A DNA stretch of 64,000 nt from Shewanella sp. SNU WT4 (GTDB taxonomy: Bacteria > Pseudomonadota > Gammaproteobacteria > Enterobacterales > Shewanellaceae). Positions within the stretch are counted from its first letter, which is position 1, and each line of letters begins with the position of its first letter. Under the pieces are notes generated by a model. The model ran no database searches, had not been told where the DNA came from, and worked only from the letters and a program-made list of their open reading frames with translations. The translations under genes and the position numbers were made by a program. Location: assembly GCF_006494715.1 (NCBI RefSeq), contig NZ_CP041151.1, positions 2,108,001-2,172,000 of the forward strand, read 5' to 3'. Positions 34,882 through 44,918 of the stretch are shown piece after piece.

Positions 34882-35514
34882 ATGCACCCAGTCGAAGCCG
34901 CTCCTTCGAGTCGTAAAATTGTCACCTTTGACGATATTCTATTAAAGCTATGCCACAGTATGCAAAGCGTCTTATCAAAAGCCTCCAACAGTGAGATCAG
35001 TCATTCTGGAATGGTGCAAGTGATACATCAAACTCGATTACGTCCAGATTTAGGCTGTTTTTCTATTTTTGATGGCGGCTTTTCAGGATTAGTGGTGCTT
35101 AATTATACCGCGGATGCTGCGGTGGAGTTATACCGCAAATATATGCTTAATATGGGTATTCCAGAAAGTGAACTCGTGTTTTCTCACACCTCTGATGAAG
35201 TCGGTAATGTGTTAGGTGAACTCACTAACCAAATATTGGGTGATTTCATTTTGACTGTCTCGAAAGAATTAAAAACTTCGATTGGTCAAAGCCAGCCCAA
35301 AATGTTAACCATCAATAAAGAATTAACAGTCTCAATTGATGCCAATCTAGATAACCCTATCTTTAGGCGCGTATCCTTCAGAACGGCAGATTATCATTCT
35401 TTTTATCTTGAATTTGCTATGGATAATACTGAGTTCTTGCAGCTTAAAGATGAAATAGATGAAGAATTTGATCCTGATAAGTTAATGGAAATACACGCCA
35501 GCCAAGCCAGTTAA
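34882..35514 (+). CDS. DUF3334 family protein
   Basis: A 210-residue soluble protein. The central region (ELYRKYMLNMGIPESEL, then SDEVGNVLGELTNQILGDF) resembles CheC/CheX-like chemotaxis phosphatase folds, whose EIxN-type motif might correspond to EVGNVLGELTNQ; this is a weak structural impression. Family assignment to DUF3334 is from memory of Shewanella and Vibrio proteins beginning this way. It has a strong ribosome site (AAGGAAG) and is monocistronic, ending at a stem-loop. The function is unknown. Confidence 0.7.
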   Translation: MHPVEAAPSSRKIVTFDDILLKLCHSMQSVLSKASNSEISHSGMVQVIHQTRLRPDLGCFSIFDGGFSGLVVLNYTADAAVELYRKYMLNMGIPESELVFSHTSDEVGNVLGELTNQILGDFILTVSKELKTSIGQSQPKMLTINKELTVSIDANLDNPIFRRVSFRTADYHSFYLEFAMDNTEFLQLKDEIDEEFDPDKLMEIHASQAS

Positions 35515-35519
35515 TCGCA

Positions 35520-35560
35520 AATGCCATCAAACAGCCTGACTCAAGTGTTTTGGTGGCATT
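35520..35560 (+). terminator. stem-loop after DUF3334 gene
   Basis: A 12-pair stem including one G-U (35520-35531 with 35549-35560) and a 17-nt loop, five bases after the stop. No T run follows, so termination strength is uncertain. Confidence 0.5.
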
Positions 35561-35634
35561 AAATCGGCTTTTCTATTGCGCATATTAGCCTAAGCACCTA
35601 TGATCCGACGGCTTTTCATTGCCGGTAACCCTGA

Positions 35635-36858
35635 ATGACCCATACACCATTAAATGCCGTCCAAGCCAATATGGCGACGACCATCCTCAGCAGTGTGCTG
35701 CAGGATAATAAACCTTTAGATCGCGCTTATTCGTTAGCCTTTGCTAATCAGCAAATGGCCCCTGCACAGTTGGCCCAAATTACGCGCTGTGTTGGCGAAA
35801 TTATGCGCCGCTTAAATCTGTTCGCCTTCTTAGTCACAGGTTCAGATGAATTTGAGTTAGCTGAACTTGGCAATGCCAGTACCCAACTTGTGAGTGCGTG
35901 GCATTTATTGCATGAACTGCCGCTACCTAAATTCCCTTATTGTCGTCCCCTTGATGAAGATGATTTTGCCCAGCGTTTAGCGCTAGCTAAAGAGGACTTG
36001 GTGTTGTGGGATGGCTGTCCTGCTTGGCTTGAAGCCTTCGGCGTACAAAGCCTTGGTGATGCATGGCCAGCAGAGCGCCAAGCATTGGCACAAGGTGCTA
36101 AACGTTTTATCCGAGTGAATTTATTAAAATGCACTCGCGCCGAGTTACAGCAGAAATTAGCTGGCGAAGGCATTGAAACTCAATTTGTTGAAACTGTTGA
36201 TAGCAGCTTAGAAGTGCTTAATGATTCGGCTTTGTTTAAATCACAAGCATTTAAAGACGGTTGGTTTGAGCAGCAAGATGCCGGCTCGCAATTAGTTGCC
36301 GATGCACTTGATGTAAAGCCCGGTATGCGAGTGATTGATGCTTGCGCTGGTGCTGGTGGTAAAACCTTGCATTTAGCTGCGCACATGCAGGGTAAAGGCC
36401 GTTTGTTGGCCATGGATGTCGAGACTTGGAAACTTGATAATCTCAAAATCCGTGCTCGTCGCGCCGGTGCTCATAATGTTGAAACCCGATTAATCATCGG
36501 CAGTAAAACCATTAAGCGATTGAAAGAGTCCGCCGACCGTTTGTTATTAGATGTGCCGTGTTCAGGCCTAGGGGTACTTAAACGTAATCCAGATACCAAA
36601 TGGCGTGATGCTCAAGACCGCTTACCTGTGTTGATGGAACTGCAAGCCCACATTATTGATAGTTATAGCCGTATGCTTAAGCCTGGTGGCGTGATGGTAT
36701 ACGCAACATGTTCAATTATGCCTTGTGAGAACCAAGAGCAAGTGCAGTTGTTTTTAGCTAATCATCCAGAATTTAGCTTAGTGATGGAAGAAACCATTCT
36801 GCCATCAGTGTCAGGTTTTGATGGATTTTATCTGGCTAAACTGACTAAAAACGCATAA
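35635..36858 (+). CDS. RsmB/NOP-family RNA cytosine-C5 methyltransferase
   Basis: A 407-residue SAM-dependent m5C methyltransferase. The N-terminal about 130 residues form a helical domain; the Rossmann domain shows motif I DACAGAGGKTLHLA, DRLLLDVPCSGLGVL with one catalytic Cys, and VYATCSIMPCENQEQV with the second. This two-Cys arrangement is that of RsmB-class enzymes acting on rRNA or tRNA. It is not next to fmt/def, where rsmB usually sits, so it is probably a paralogue and the target base is unknown. The ATG at 35635 has GGTAA upstream as a weak ribosome site. Confidence 0.85.
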   Translation: MTHTPLNAVQANMATTILSSVLQDNKPLDRAYSLAFANQQMAPAQLAQITRCVGEIMRRLNLFAFLVTGSDEFELAELGNASTQLVSAWHLLHELPLPKFPYCRPLDEDDFAQRLALAKEDLVLWDGCPAWLEAFGVQSLGDAWPAERQALAQGAKRFIRVNLLKCTRAELQQKLAGEGIETQFVETVDSSLEVLNDSALFKSQAFKDGWFEQQDAGSQLVADALDVKPGMRVIDACAGAGGKTLHLAAHMQGKGRLLAMDVETWKLDNLKIRARRAGAHNVETRLIIGSKTIKRLKESADRLLLDVPCSGLGVLKRNPDTKWRDAQDRLPVLMELQAHIIDSYSRMLKPGGVMVYATCSIMPCENQEQVQLFLANHPEFSLVMEETILPSVSGFDGFYLAKLTKNA

Positions 36859-36866
36859 CGCATTTT

Positions 36867-36902
36867 CGCCTAATCAATACTTATTTATCCGTTGATTAGG
36901 CG
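36867..36902. terminator. stem-loop after methyltransferase gene
   Basis: A perfect 11-bp stem cgcctaatcaa/ttgattaggcg with a 14-nt loop, followed by atttat. It may also terminate the convergent diguanylate cyclase gene. Confidence 0.65.
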
Positions 36903-36967
36903 ATTTATCCTCATTCTAGTTGTATTCGCTGTGCCTGTTTATTTCTCCTTAGTACACTGTCTATGAT

Positions 36968-37966
36968 TTAACTTGCCTCTTGCTGCGCGCGATGAATAAC
37001 GCGGTTGCGACCATCTTTTTTAGCCTGATATAAGGCGTTGTCACACGCTTTAATCCACGTTTCACAATTCTCATCATTATACAGTGCACCGACACCCATA
37101 CTGCAGGTAATTTGCTGGTGGAGTTTAAGCAGACACACCTCATGAGCACTGGTTTTTAGTTGCTGGGCGCGGGCGTAGGCTCTAGGTTGGTCGCATTGGC
37201 GCATAATAATCAAAAATTCTTCACCACCATAACGATATAAAATTTCATTGTCGTCGAGATTCGCCATCAAATGCTCAGCAAAGGTTCGCAGTACCTTATC
37301 CCCAAATAAATGCCCTTGTTGGTCATTTATCTGTTTGAAATGGTCAAGATCCATCATCACTAGACTCGAAGGAACTTGTTTGTTGAGCCAAGCTTGGCGA
37401 GCATTTTCTAAATTGGCATACATGGTTTTACGATTGCGGGCACCAGTGAGATCGTCGGTGGTGGCAAATAGATAGAGATTATTTCTTTGGTATTCTAAGA
37501 CATAAGCCAAAATGGCTAAAAAGGTGAGGGAGGTCATTCCTGAAATTAAAAATCTGATTGAACCCCATTGATTATCACCGGACCAGCTTCCGAGTAAATT
37601 AATCAATAAGAATACGAAGGCGATTAAGGTAGCGATTTTCAGATTGAAGATGAAGAAGTATATAGGCAGCAGAGCAAACAAATAGATAGCTGTTTCAGGT
37701 ATTTGATAACTGCTGTAGGCCTGCATGATGCTGGCACAGATGAGTGATACTTGCTTTTGAGTAATAGTGCCTTGATGGCGATAATCTTTGAAAAATGAAT
37801 AGCATAGAATGATTAAGCTTGCGCCTAACATCACTACTAAAGCGACATCCATTAAAAACAGCCTAAGCACCAGAAATAGTGAAATTAGAAATATGGCTAT
37901 TCCTTGAAACCACAAAGAGGCAGTTCTCGGCAAATAGGTCAAGATATCTGGCGCAGGCAAAGACAT
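36968..37966 (-). CDS. membrane diguanylate cyclase (GGDEF domain)
   Basis: A 332-residue protein with an N-terminal half of about six membrane helices and a C-terminal GGDEF domain (about residues 170-328). The active-site signature is intact as YGGEEF, with FGDKVLRTFAEHL and DHFKQINDQQGH upstream, so it should make c-di-GMP from GTP. The RxxD product-inhibition site usually found five residues before the signature is absent. The start ATG has AAGG very close, a poor spacing. It is transcribed toward the methyltransferase gene and is downstream of gloA with a hairpin between. Confidence 0.88.
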   Translation of the reverse strand: MSLPAPDILTYLPRTASLWFQGIAIFLISLFLVLRLFLMDVALVVMLGASLIILCYSFFKDYRHQGTITQKQVSLICASIMQAYSSYQIPETAIYLFALLPIYFFIFNLKIATLIAFVFLLINLLGSWSGDNQWGSIRFLISGMTSLTFLAILAYVLEYQRNNLYLFATTDDLTGARNRKTMYANLENARQAWLNKQVPSSLVMMDLDHFKQINDQQGHLFGDKVLRTFAEHLMANLDDNEILYRYGGEEFLIIMRQCDQPRAYARAQQLKTSAHEVCLLKLHQQITCSMGVGALYNDENCETWIKACDNALYQAKKDGRNRVIHRAQQEAS

Positions 37967-38001
37967 GTCCTTATGGTCAATACATGTCTTTATTTTAGTG
38001 G

Positions 38002-38026
38002 AAAAGCCAGAATTCTTCTGGCTTTT
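38002..38026. terminator. stem-loop between gloA and the GGDEF gene
   Basis: A perfect 11-bp stem aaaagccagaa/ttctggctttt with a 3-nt loop, about 12 bp past the gloA stop. It is T-rich on either strand. Confidence 0.75.
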
Positions 38027-38037
38027 TGCAATAAGGC

Positions 38038-38451
38038 TTAGCCAAGACCGTGAGTAGCTGAGCTCATTTGAATAAACTCGATTTTATAGCCATCCGGATC
38101 TTCAACAAACGCAATATGGGTATTGCCACCGGCTACTGGTCCTGGTTCGCGGGTTACTTTGCCGCCGGCGGCTTTAATTTGCTCACATCGTAAATAAATG
38201 TCGTCATCGCCAATAGCCAGATGGCCAAAACCTGTGCCTAGATCGTATTCACTGGTGCCCCAGTTGTAAGTTAACTCGACAACTGCGGCGCCGCTCGCTT
38301 CAGTATCAAAACCAACGAATGCTAGGCTGTATTGATATTGGCTATTTTCCGAAGTACGCAGTAATTTCATCCCTAATACTTGGGTATAAAATTCGATACT
38401 ACGCTCAAGATTTCCCACGCGGATCATGGTATGCAGTAGTTGAGACATCAA
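38038..38451 (-). CDS. gloA: GloA, glyoxalase I (lactoylglutathione lyase)
   Basis: A 137-residue metal enzyme that converts the methylglyoxal-glutathione hemithioacetal to lactoylglutathione. Metal ligands are His7 (LLHTMIRV), Glu59 (VVELTYN), His77 (GFGHLAIG) and Glu125 (YKIEFIQM), matching the E. coli residues in order and spacing. The second Met could be the start. A lone gene, divergent from the small ynhF-type gene. Confidence 0.93.
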   Translation of the reverse strand: MMSQLLHTMIRVGNLERSIEFYTQVLGMKLLRTSENSQYQYSLAFVGFDTEASGAAVVELTYNWGTSEYDLGTGFGHLAIGDDDIYLRCEQIKAAGGKVTREPGPVAGGNTHIAFVEDPDGYKIEFIQMSSATHGLG

Positions 38452-38551
38452 TTATTCCTTAGAGTATGTTTTTGGTTGTTATATCAACAGTGTGAAATGT
38501 CGCTAAGACTGTCGTTGTTAATGAAATTTAATTAAATTGTGGTTATTTGTT

Positions 38552-38580
38552 TTGAAGAACTATCATTTATGAGTTATTGT
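38552..38580 (+). promoter_or_regulatory. candidate promoter of the ynhF-type gene
   Basis: TTGAAG (38552-38557) and TATTGT (38575-38580) are spaced by 17 bp, ending 26 bp before the start codon of the small gene. Confidence 0.45.
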
Positions 38581-38606
38581 TTTTATTAACGAAAGGGAGG
38601 TAGTGT

Positions 38607-38693
38607 ATGTCAACCGAGTTAAAAATGTCGTTAGGGATCACGGTCGTGGTTGCGTTAATCCTCAGTATATTTTTTACTATGTTATTTTTATAA
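38607..38693 (+). CDS. ynhF: YnhF-type small membrane protein (28 residues)
   Basis: A 28-residue protein beginning MSTELKMSLGITVVVALI and ending with a hydrophobic run, i.e. a short polar start and one membrane helix. It resembles E. coli YnhF, which I recall as a 29-residue inner-membrane peptide starting MSTDLKFSL. A strong ribosome site (GGGAGG, 38595-38600, six bases before ATG), a plausible promoter and a terminator right after the stop all support a real gene. The biological role of YnhF is not known to me. It is a lone gene between gloA and nth. Confidence 0.75.
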   Translation: MSTELKMSLGITVVVALILSIFFTMLFL

Positions 38694-38697
38694 AAAT

Positions 38698-38723
38698 AAA
38701 CCGCGCCAATCAGCGCGGTTTTT
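38698..38723. terminator. bidirectional intrinsic terminator (ynhF-type gene and nth)
   Basis: The stem aaaccgcgc/gcgcggttt with a 6-nt loop is T-rich on both strands and sits between the converging small gene and nth, abutting the nth stop. Confidence 0.88.
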
Positions 38724-38724
38724 G

Positions 38725-39366
38725 TTATTCCTCGGGATACACCTTGTCGTTAAACTCACAGAGGTCTTCCACTAAACAACTGCCGCAGCGCGGTTTTCTG
38801 GCTATGCAGGTATAGCGCCCATGCAAGATTAGCCAGTGATGCACATCCACCATAAACTCTTTTGGCACCACTTTCAGCAGTTTATGTTCAACTTCATTGA
38901 CGTTTTTGCCTGGGGCAAAGCGCATGCGGTTACATACTCTAAAAATATGAGTATCCACAGCAATCGTCGGCCATCCAAAAGCGGTATTTAATACCACATT
39001 AGCGGTTTTTCTACCTACGCCAGGTAAGGCTTCTAAGGCATCTCTATCTTCCGGGACTTGGCCATTATGTTTATCAATTAACATTTGGCAGGCATTCACT
39101 ACATTCACTGCCTTGGTATTGAATAAACCAATGGTTTTAATGTAGGTTTTTAGGCCTTCACCCCCTAATGCCACTATCGCCTCTGGAGTATTAGCAATCG
39201 GGAACAGTTTATCTGTGGCCTTATTGACGCTGACATCCGTAGCTTGTGCTGACAAGGTTACAGCCACTAACAATTCAAATGGACTGGAGAAGTTGAGCTC
39301 AGTTTCAGGCTTTGGGTTGTTATCTCGAAAGCGCGTGAGGATTTCTCGCCGCTTAAGTGCATTCAT
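38725..39366 (-). CDS. nth: Nth, endonuclease III
   Basis: A 213-residue DNA glycosylase/AP lyase for oxidised pyrimidines. The helix-hairpin-helix [12 protein letters not shown] carries catalytic Lys120; Asp138 lies in AVDTHIFRV. The 4Fe-4S cluster Cys187, 194, 197 and 203 have the C-x6-C-x2-C-x5-C spacing. All positions equal the E. coli enzyme. The start overlaps the rsxE stop by four bases, so it is the last gene of the rsx operon. Confidence 0.96.
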   Translation of the reverse strand: MNALKRREILTRFRDNNPKPETELNFSSPFELLVAVTLSAQATDVSVNKATDKLFPIANTPEAIVALGGEGLKTYIKTIGLFNTKAVNVVNACQMLIDKHNGQVPEDRDALEALPGVGRKTANVVLNTAFGWPTIAVDTHIFRVCNRMRFAPGKNVNEVEHKLLKVVPKEFMVDVHHWLILHGRYTCIARKPRCGSCLVEDLCEFNDKVYPEE

Positions 39367-40058
39367 ACTTTGGTCACTCGGGCGCGCGTAATACTGGTGT
39401 CTGTAACCACTTGCGCTTGTTTTTGTTCAAGTTTGCTGTCGATGATATTTTTGCCAGCGATTAATAGTCCCATGGCTAAAAACGCCCCAGGTGGCAACAT
39501 TGCCAGCAAAAATGGGGTTTCCACTTGCCATAAATGTATGGTCAAGTGCTGCGCCCAAGGACCGAGTAATTGCTCAGCTCCTGCAAATAAGGTGCCTTGG
39601 CTTAAGATTTCGCGGCAGGCGCCTAACAAGGTTAGAACTAAGGTAAAACCTACACCCATCATTAGTCCATCAAAGGCGGCATGACCAACGTTATTACGTG
39701 AAGCAAAAGCTTCAGCGCGGCCAATAATGACGCAGTTAGTCACAATCAAAGGTAAAAATATGCCTAAGGATAAATACAAGCCGTAGGCATAAGCGTTGAT
39801 CAGTAACTGCACTGTGGTCACTAAGGCCGCAATAATCATCACAAACACAGGTATGCGGATTTCTTTTGGCACCCATTGGCGGATTAACGACACCAGAATA
39901 TTAGAGCAAACCAACACCACTAAGGTGGCTAACCCTAAGCCAAGAGCGTTAGTGACTGTAGCTGTGACCGCAAGTAATGGGCACAATCCCAATAATTGCA
40001 CTAAGCCTGGGTTATTTTTCCACAGTCCTTGCCAGGCAATCTCAGATAATTTAGTCAT
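39363..40058 (-). CDS. rsxE: RsxE, electron transport complex subunit
   Basis: A 231-residue polytopic membrane subunit of the Rsx/Rnf complex, with about six helices and the family motif [18 protein letters not shown]. In the complex RsxA and RsxE are homologous antiparallel subunits that hold an intramembrane Fe-S centre through conserved Cys such as the one in TNCVI. The complex moves electrons coupled to ion flow and in E. coli keeps SoxR reduced. It overlaps rsxG by eight bases and nth by four. Confidence 0.94.
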   Translation of the reverse strand: MTKLSEIAWQGLWKNNPGLVQLLGLCPLLAVTATVTNALGLGLATLVVLVCSNILVSLIRQWVPKEIRIPVFVMIIAALVTTVQLLINAYAYGLYLSLGIFLPLIVTNCVIIGRAEAFASRNNVGHAAFDGLMMGVGFTLVLTLLGACREILSQGTLFAGAEQLLGPWAQHLTIHLWQVETPFLLAMLPPGAFLAMGLLIAGKNIIDSKLEQKQAQVVTDTSITRARVTKV

Positions 40059-40686
40059 GGCTTACCTCACATTGGCGAACTTGGTTAAAAATAGCGTCTT
40101 GATTGGTATCAAAATAATGTATGGTACGGCGTAATGCACCAACGTAAGCCCTAGGCGTAATAGTCGCGCCAGTGAATTGATCAAATTCACCACCATCTTT
40201 TTTGACTCGCCATTTAGGATCATCTTCCCCGCTTACCATTTTGCCGATAAATGCATTGAGCCAATTAGATTTTTTAATCTCGATTTTATCGCCAAGCCCT
40301 GGGGTTTCTTGATGATTTAAGGTGCGAACGCCAAGCACCTGACCTTTAACATCTACCGCCACTATGATTTTAATTGCGCCGCTATAGCCATCGGGGGCAA
40401 TAGTTTCCATGGCAATTGCCGTAGGCTTGCCATTTAACGTGGCGATATAAGCCGGCATGGGCTCATTAGTACCAAGGGCGGGTGATGATAATAATGTACA
40501 GGCTTGCGACAAGTCATTGTCATGCCAATCGGTAGGTATGATTTGCTCTAATATGCTCAGTAATTGACGTTGCTGTTGCAATAAAATGTCATCTTTAGTG
40601 ACATAGTCAACCAGACTCACGACTGCCGTACAAACTAAAGCAAACAGGCCTAAGATAGCGGCATTTTTAGCCATGGATTTTTTCAC
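40051..40686 (-). CDS. rsxG: RsxG, FMN-binding electron transport subunit
   Basis: A 211-residue subunit with one N-terminal membrane helix and a periplasmic FMN-binding domain. FMN is attached covalently to the Thr of the motif [21 protein letters not shown] is another conserved block. It lies 18 bp after rsxD and overlaps rsxE. Confidence 0.94.
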   Translation of the reverse strand: MKKSMAKNAAILGLFALVCTAVVSLVDYVTKDDILLQQQRQLLSILEQIIPTDWHDNDLSQACTLLSSPALGTNEPMPAYIATLNGKPTAIAMETIAPDGYSGAIKIIVAVDVKGQVLGVRTLNHQETPGLGDKIEIKKSNWLNAFIGKMVSGEDDPKWRVKKDGGEFDQFTGATITPRAYVGALRRTIHYFDTNQDAIFNQVRQCEVSHD

Positions 40687-40704
40687 AACTCTGCTCCTAA
40701 AGGC

Positions 40705-41748
40705 TTAATGGCCACTGCGATGTCCATAAGCACGAGGGCGGACATAATAATCAATAAACGGGGCGCACAAGTTGGCCAGTAATACCGCAAAGGCCACGGC
40801 ATCGGGATAACCACCAAAACTGCGAATAAGGTATACAAGCAAGCCTATCAAGACACCAAAGATAATACGTCCACGTGGGCTACTCGCGGCAGTGACCGGG
40901 TCGGTAATGATAAAAAACGCAGCGAGCATAGTCGCGCCAGAGAATAAATGGTACCAAGGCGTGCCGTGAGTATCAGGACCCATAACAAAGCCCATGGCAC
41001 TGAACAAGGTTAAGCTGGCCAAAAAGGCGACCGGTAAGTGCCATCGAATGACCTTAAGCTTTAACAGCATTAAGCCGCCAGCTAAGTACATAGCATTAAC
41101 CCAAAACCAACCCACACCAGCGCCATTGGCAAAAATGGATTTTGACATGGACTCAGTGACGGTAAGACCCATAGATAAATCCGTTTTTAAGGCATCAAGA
41201 GGGGTTGCCATGCTGATGCCATCAAAACCTAGGCGATAAGCACTGATATCCGTTTGCAAGAAGATAGCTTGTAAACTCGATAAAATATCGGGGATATGAG
41301 CGGCAATAGGTGCTGGCGCTACCCAACTGGTCATTTGCACTGGAAATGAAATCAGCAATAACACATACGCGGCCATGGCTGGGTTAAAGACATTGTTACC
41401 CAGTCCACCATAGACGTGTTTAACCATTAAGATGGCAAACAAGGTACCAATCACTATTAGCCACCACGGAGCTAAAGGCGGTATGGCGACGGCTAATAAG
41501 AAGGCGGTAACCACAGCGCTGTAATCGCTCAGCGCAGTTTTGATACTGCGGCCACGCAGTTTCATCACTAAGGCTTCAGCGGCGATGGCAACAACGACTG
41601 CTATGGCTAATTGGATGAGTGTGCCCCAGCCAAAGAAGACGCATTGGGCAATTATGCCCGGGAAGGCGCACATTAACACCCGCTGCATCACAGTTGAGGT
41701 GTGCAACTTATTAATGATATGGGGTGAAGTGGCAATTTTAAACGCCAT
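40705..41748 (-). CDS. rsxD: RsxD, FMN-binding membrane subunit
   Basis: A 347-residue polytopic subunit of the Rsx/Rnf complex. It carries the covalent-FMN motif [10 protein letters not shown] and the [11 protein letters not shown] segment of the NqrB/RnfD family. It starts two bases after the rsxC stop. Confidence 0.94.
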   Translation of the reverse strand: MAFKIATSPHIINKLHTSTVMQRVLMCAFPGIIAQCVFFGWGTLIQLAIAVVVAIAAEALVMKLRGRSIKTALSDYSAVVTAFLLAVAIPPLAPWWLIVIGTLFAILMVKHVYGGLGNNVFNPAMAAYVLLLISFPVQMTSWVAPAPIAAHIPDILSSLQAIFLQTDISAYRLGFDGISMATPLDALKTDLSMGLTVTESMSKSIFANGAGVGWFWVNAMYLAGGLMLLKLKVIRWHLPVAFLASLTLFSAMGFVMGPDTHGTPWYHLFSGATMLAAFFIITDPVTAASSPRGRIIFGVLIGLLVYLIRSFGGYPDAVAFAVLLANLCAPFIDYYVRPRAYGHRSGH

Positions 41749-41750
41749 AA

Positions 41751-44342
41751 TTAATCCTTGTTCTCATCGACAGAGTGTTGTTTTTTGGCAAGAGCCTTGG
41801 CTTTCGCTTTGGCCACGGCGGCGGCCACTCTGGCTGCTTTATCATCACGTGCATCTACAGGCTTAGCTTCGGTAGCTTCAGTTTTGGCAACTTCAGTGAG
41901 TGATGCTTGGTTTTCAACGGTTTGATGCTCAACGAGTTGAATTTCAGCTGCTTGAGTCTCAATAGCTTGATTTTCAATAGACTGAGTATTATTTGCCCCA
42001 GTGCCAGTGCCAGTACCAGTCGCATTAGCACCGGCTAACTCAGCAGCCTTAGCCGCTTTCTTGGCTTTAGCGCGCGCCACGGCCGCAGCAACTTTCGCTG
42101 CTTTGTCGTTGGCAAGGCTATCTTCAAGGTGCGCGTTAGCTATGGCATTTGATGCCGATGATGCTAATTCTGGCGCTGGCGCCATATTCAGTTGTTCGTT
42201 AGAAGAGTCTTGCTCAGCGGCGAATGCGGCTTTCTTAGCTTTAGCGCGGGCAACGGCAGCCGCAATTTTAGCGGCTTTAGTGTCAACTGAGTTATCAGCA
42301 CTACTTACCGTGTTAGTAACAGCCTCAGAGTTGGCATCAACACCAGCATCAACGGTCTTGTTTGCGGCAAGTTCAGTTGGACTTGTTGCTAGACTCTTTG
42401 CTTGGCGCAGCGTGTCGCTCTCATTCGCAGTTGAGTTCGCCATGGCAGCTTTTTTAGCTTTAGCGCGGGCGATTGCGGCCGCGACTTTATCAGCTTTGCT
42501 TTCTGCTTGAGTCACAACGTGATTGTCGGCATCATTTTGCAGATTACTTGCAGCAGCTTGAGCCTTATTCTGGTGATTTGATTCCACCAAAACCGCACCA
42601 TTTACTGAACTGGCAGCTGCTAATGCCGCTTTTTTAGCTTTGGCGCGCGCGATTGCGGCACTGACTTTATCAGCATTGCTAGTACTCGCTGGCTCACTTG
42701 TATTTGAGCTTGTGCTGACATTGACTCTTGCATTGGGGCTTGGCACAAGCTTTGTGTCATCGTTTGTAAGCGCGACTATCTTAGCTAAAGGTTCAGCGGC
42801 TTGCGCTTTTTGCGCCTGCTTAGCTTTCACTCTTGCCATAGCCTCAGCAATGGCATCTTTCTCATTGCTTGACATAGTCTGCTGACGCTTAGCACTGGCT
42901 GCTTTAGCCTTAAGCTCACGGGCTTCTTTTTCTGCCGCTAAGCGCTTGTCTCGGGCCTCAAAGCGCTGTTTAGCGCGCTCCGCTTGCTCTTTTTCATGGG
43001 CCACTTTTTTAAGTGCCGATTTAGCAATGCGGAAATATTCCACAAGGGGAATATCACTTGGGCACACGTAACTGCAGCAACCACACTCGATACAATCGCG
43101 TAAATTAAAACTGCTGGCTTTGTCATACTCTTCAGCTTTACTGTGCCAATAGAGCTGTTGTGGCAGTAGCATAGCAGGACAGGCTACTGCACATTCGCCG
43201 CAGCGAATACAGGCTTGCTCAACCGGGGCCATCATTTCTTGTTGCGCCGGTAATAAAATGCAGTTGGTGCCTTTGAGCACAGGCACTTGGGTGACAGGCA
43301 AGGTATAACCCATCATAGGGCCACCTATGATCACCATTTGCTCTGCTTGAGGGCGGAAATTGAGCTGCTGCAATATATCGTGCACGCTCATGCCAATAGG
43401 TACCCAATAATTGGCAGGTTCTGATGCTTGTTGTCCCGTGACTGTCACTACGCGCTCAATGAGAGGCTTACCCTCGCTCACGGCTTGATGGATAGCAAAA
43501 CAGGTACCGACATTGTGAATTAGCATGCCAAGCTGCGCAGGGATAGCGCCTGATGGAATTTCTTTGCCAGTCAGAAGTTGCACTAGCTGCTTTTCACCAC
43601 CAGATGGGTATAAGGTTGGCACCACTGTCACGCGGGCTAATGGGCTTGGCAGTGTGCTACTCGCTAAGGCTTGCTGCATAGCAGCAATAGCCTCGGGCTT
43701 ATTATCTTCAATAGCAATAACAATGCGCTGCGGCTTAAGTAACTGCTCAATAATGGCGACACCTTTCATGATGTCGTCGCTGTGATGGCGCATTAACGCA
43801 TCATCGGCTGTGATATAAGGCTCGCACTCCACGCCATTAATAATCACTAGCTCAATTTTACTGACAGACGCTAATTTTATATGGCTAGGAAAGGCGGCGC
43901 CGCCTAGGCCCGCAATGCCTGCTTGCTGAATTTTTGCAAGGATTTCATCTGTGCTAAGTGCAGCAGGATTGGCCGCTTGATAGTTAACGCTAGTATCCAA
44001 GCCATCTGAGTCAATCACGCAGGTGAGTACGGGTAAACCTGAGGCATGATTACTTGGGCGCGGCTCAATAGCACTGACTACACCCGATGTAGGGGCGTGT
44101 ACGGGCAGATAGAGCTGGCCTTGGCCTTGAGTAAGACTTTGGCCTTTACTGACTTTGTCACCCACGCCTACCGTAAGTACAGCGCTGTCATTCACTTGTG
44201 GAATAGGAACCAAAAAACGTGATGACAAAGGTAAGTGTTTGAGGAATGTCGCTGGCGCAATATCTTTCATTTGCGGCGGATGAATACCACCATGAATTGG
44301 CCAGACAAACCCTTGATCAATTTGATCTAACATAGTCAACAC
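41751..44342 (-). CDS. rsxC: RsxC, electron transport subunit with long Ala/Lys repeat tail
   Basis: An 863-residue peripheral subunit of the Rsx/Rnf complex. The N-terminal about 440 residues are the NADH/FMN-binding RnfC core, with [11 protein letters not shown], and two 4Fe-4S motifs [12 protein letters not shown] and [12 protein letters not shown]. The C-terminal about 380 residues hold six degenerate repeats built on [12 protein letters not shown], predicted helical and highly basic, separated by polar linkers; tail length varies widely in this family. A GTG start at 44342 has GAGG seven bases upstream and overlaps rsxB; an ATG three codons later is an alternative. A hexanucleotide repeat (41999-42022) encodes alternating Thr-Gly. 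Confidence 0.94.
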   Translation of the reverse strand: MLTMLDQIDQGFVWPIHGGIHPPQMKDIAPATFLKHLPLSSRFLVPIPQVNDSAVLTVGVGDKVSKGQSLTQGQGQLYLPVHAPTSGVVSAIEPRPSNHASGLPVLTCVIDSDGLDTSVNYQAANPAALSTDEILAKIQQAGIAGLGGAAFPSHIKLASVSKIELVIINGVECEPYITADDALMRHHSDDIMKGVAIIEQLLKPQRIVIAIEDNKPEAIAAMQQALASSTLPSPLARVTVVPTLYPSGGEKQLVQLLTGKEIPSGAIPAQLGMLIHNVGTCFAIHQAVSEGKPLIERVVTVTGQQASEPANYWVPIGMSVHDILQQLNFRPQAEQMVIIGGPMMGYTLPVTQVPVLKGTNCILLPAQQEMMAPVEQACIRCGECAVACPAMLLPQQLYWHSKAEEYDKASSFNLRDCIECGCCSYVCPSDIPLVEYFRIAKSALKKVAHEKEQAERAKQRFEARDKRLAAEKEARELKAKAASAKRQQTMSSNEKDAIAEAMARVKAKQAQKAQAAEPLAKIVALTNDDTKLVPSPNARVNVSTSSNTSEPASTSNADKVSAAIARAKAKKAALAAASSVNGAVLVESNHQNKAQAAASNLQNDADNHVVTQAESKADKVAAAIARAKAKKAAMANSTANESDTLRQAKSLATSPTELAANKTVDAGVDANSEAVTNTVSSADNSVDTKAAKIAAAVARAKAKKAAFAAEQDSSNEQLNMAPAPELASSASNAIANAHLEDSLANDKAAKVAAAVARAKAKKAAKAAELAGANATGTGTGTGANNTQSIENQAIETQAAEIQLVEHQTVENQASLTEVAKTEATEAKPVDARDDKAARVAAAVAKAKAKALAKKQHSVDENKD
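41790..42870. repeat. degenerate tandem repeats in the rsxC tail
   Basis: Six copies of a unit of about 25 codons encoding a helix of the form [16 protein letters not shown], spaced 60-75 codons apart by divergent linkers. A 6-bp microsatellite of four imperfect units lies at 41999-42022. Confidence 0.8.
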
Positions 44343-44917
44343 GGCTTATCCTCTTCGATAAATTTGACCGGTATTTGTGATGAAATTTGATTTAGCTTCC
44401 AATCCCAATTATTTATGCCCTGAACCACTGGGATCATATCGATACAATCAACTGGGCAAGGCTCTACGCATAAATCGCAACCAGTACAATCTTTGCTAAG
44501 CACGGTATGCATTAATTTGCCGCTACCGATAATGGCATCCACAGGGCAGGCTTGAATGCATTTGGTGCAACCAATACATTCAAGTTCGCGGATAAAAGCG
44601 ACTTTTTTGATGGGTTCTGCGGTGGTAGCACTCATAGGTTCAGGTTCTACGCCCATGAGTTCTGCTAATTTTTCCATGGTAGCACTGCCACCAGGTGGGC
44701 AGCGGTTGACTTTCTCACCGTTAGCTATGGCTTCAGCATAAGGGCGACAGCCAGGATAACCACATTGGCCACATTGAGTTTGCGGCAGTATGGCTTCAAG
44801 TTCATCAACAATAGGGTTGCCTTCGACTTTAAATTTTTGGGCGGCAAAACCTAAAATCAGACCAAAAAGCATAGCCAGCAGGGTCAATAAGATGACCGCA
44901 ACAAGAATAGTGGACAT
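44336..44917 (-). CDS. rsxB: RsxB, ferredoxin-like electron transport subunit
   Basis: A 193-residue subunit. An N-terminal membrane helix is followed by a 4Fe-4S domain of the [14 protein letters not shown] type and two ferredoxin clusters [12 protein letters not shown] and [12 protein letters not shown]. It passes electrons between RsxC and the membrane subunits. It lies one base after rsxA and overlaps rsxC by seven bases. Confidence 0.95.
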   Translation of the reverse strand: MSTILVAVILLTLLAMLFGLILGFAAQKFKVEGNPIVDELEAILPQTQCGQCGYPGCRPYAEAIANGEKVNRCPPGGSATMEKLAELMGVEPEPMSATTAEPIKKVAFIRELECIGCTKCIQACPVDAIIGSGKLMHTVLSKDCTGCDLCVEPCPVDCIDMIPVVQGINNWDWKLNQISSQIPVKFIEEDKPC

Positions 44918-44918
44918 A

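Noticed and set aside
42001..42510. Long plus-strand Ala-rich frame opposite rsxC
   Set aside because: It is a shadow of the Ala/Lys repeat tail; no ribosome site or independent support.
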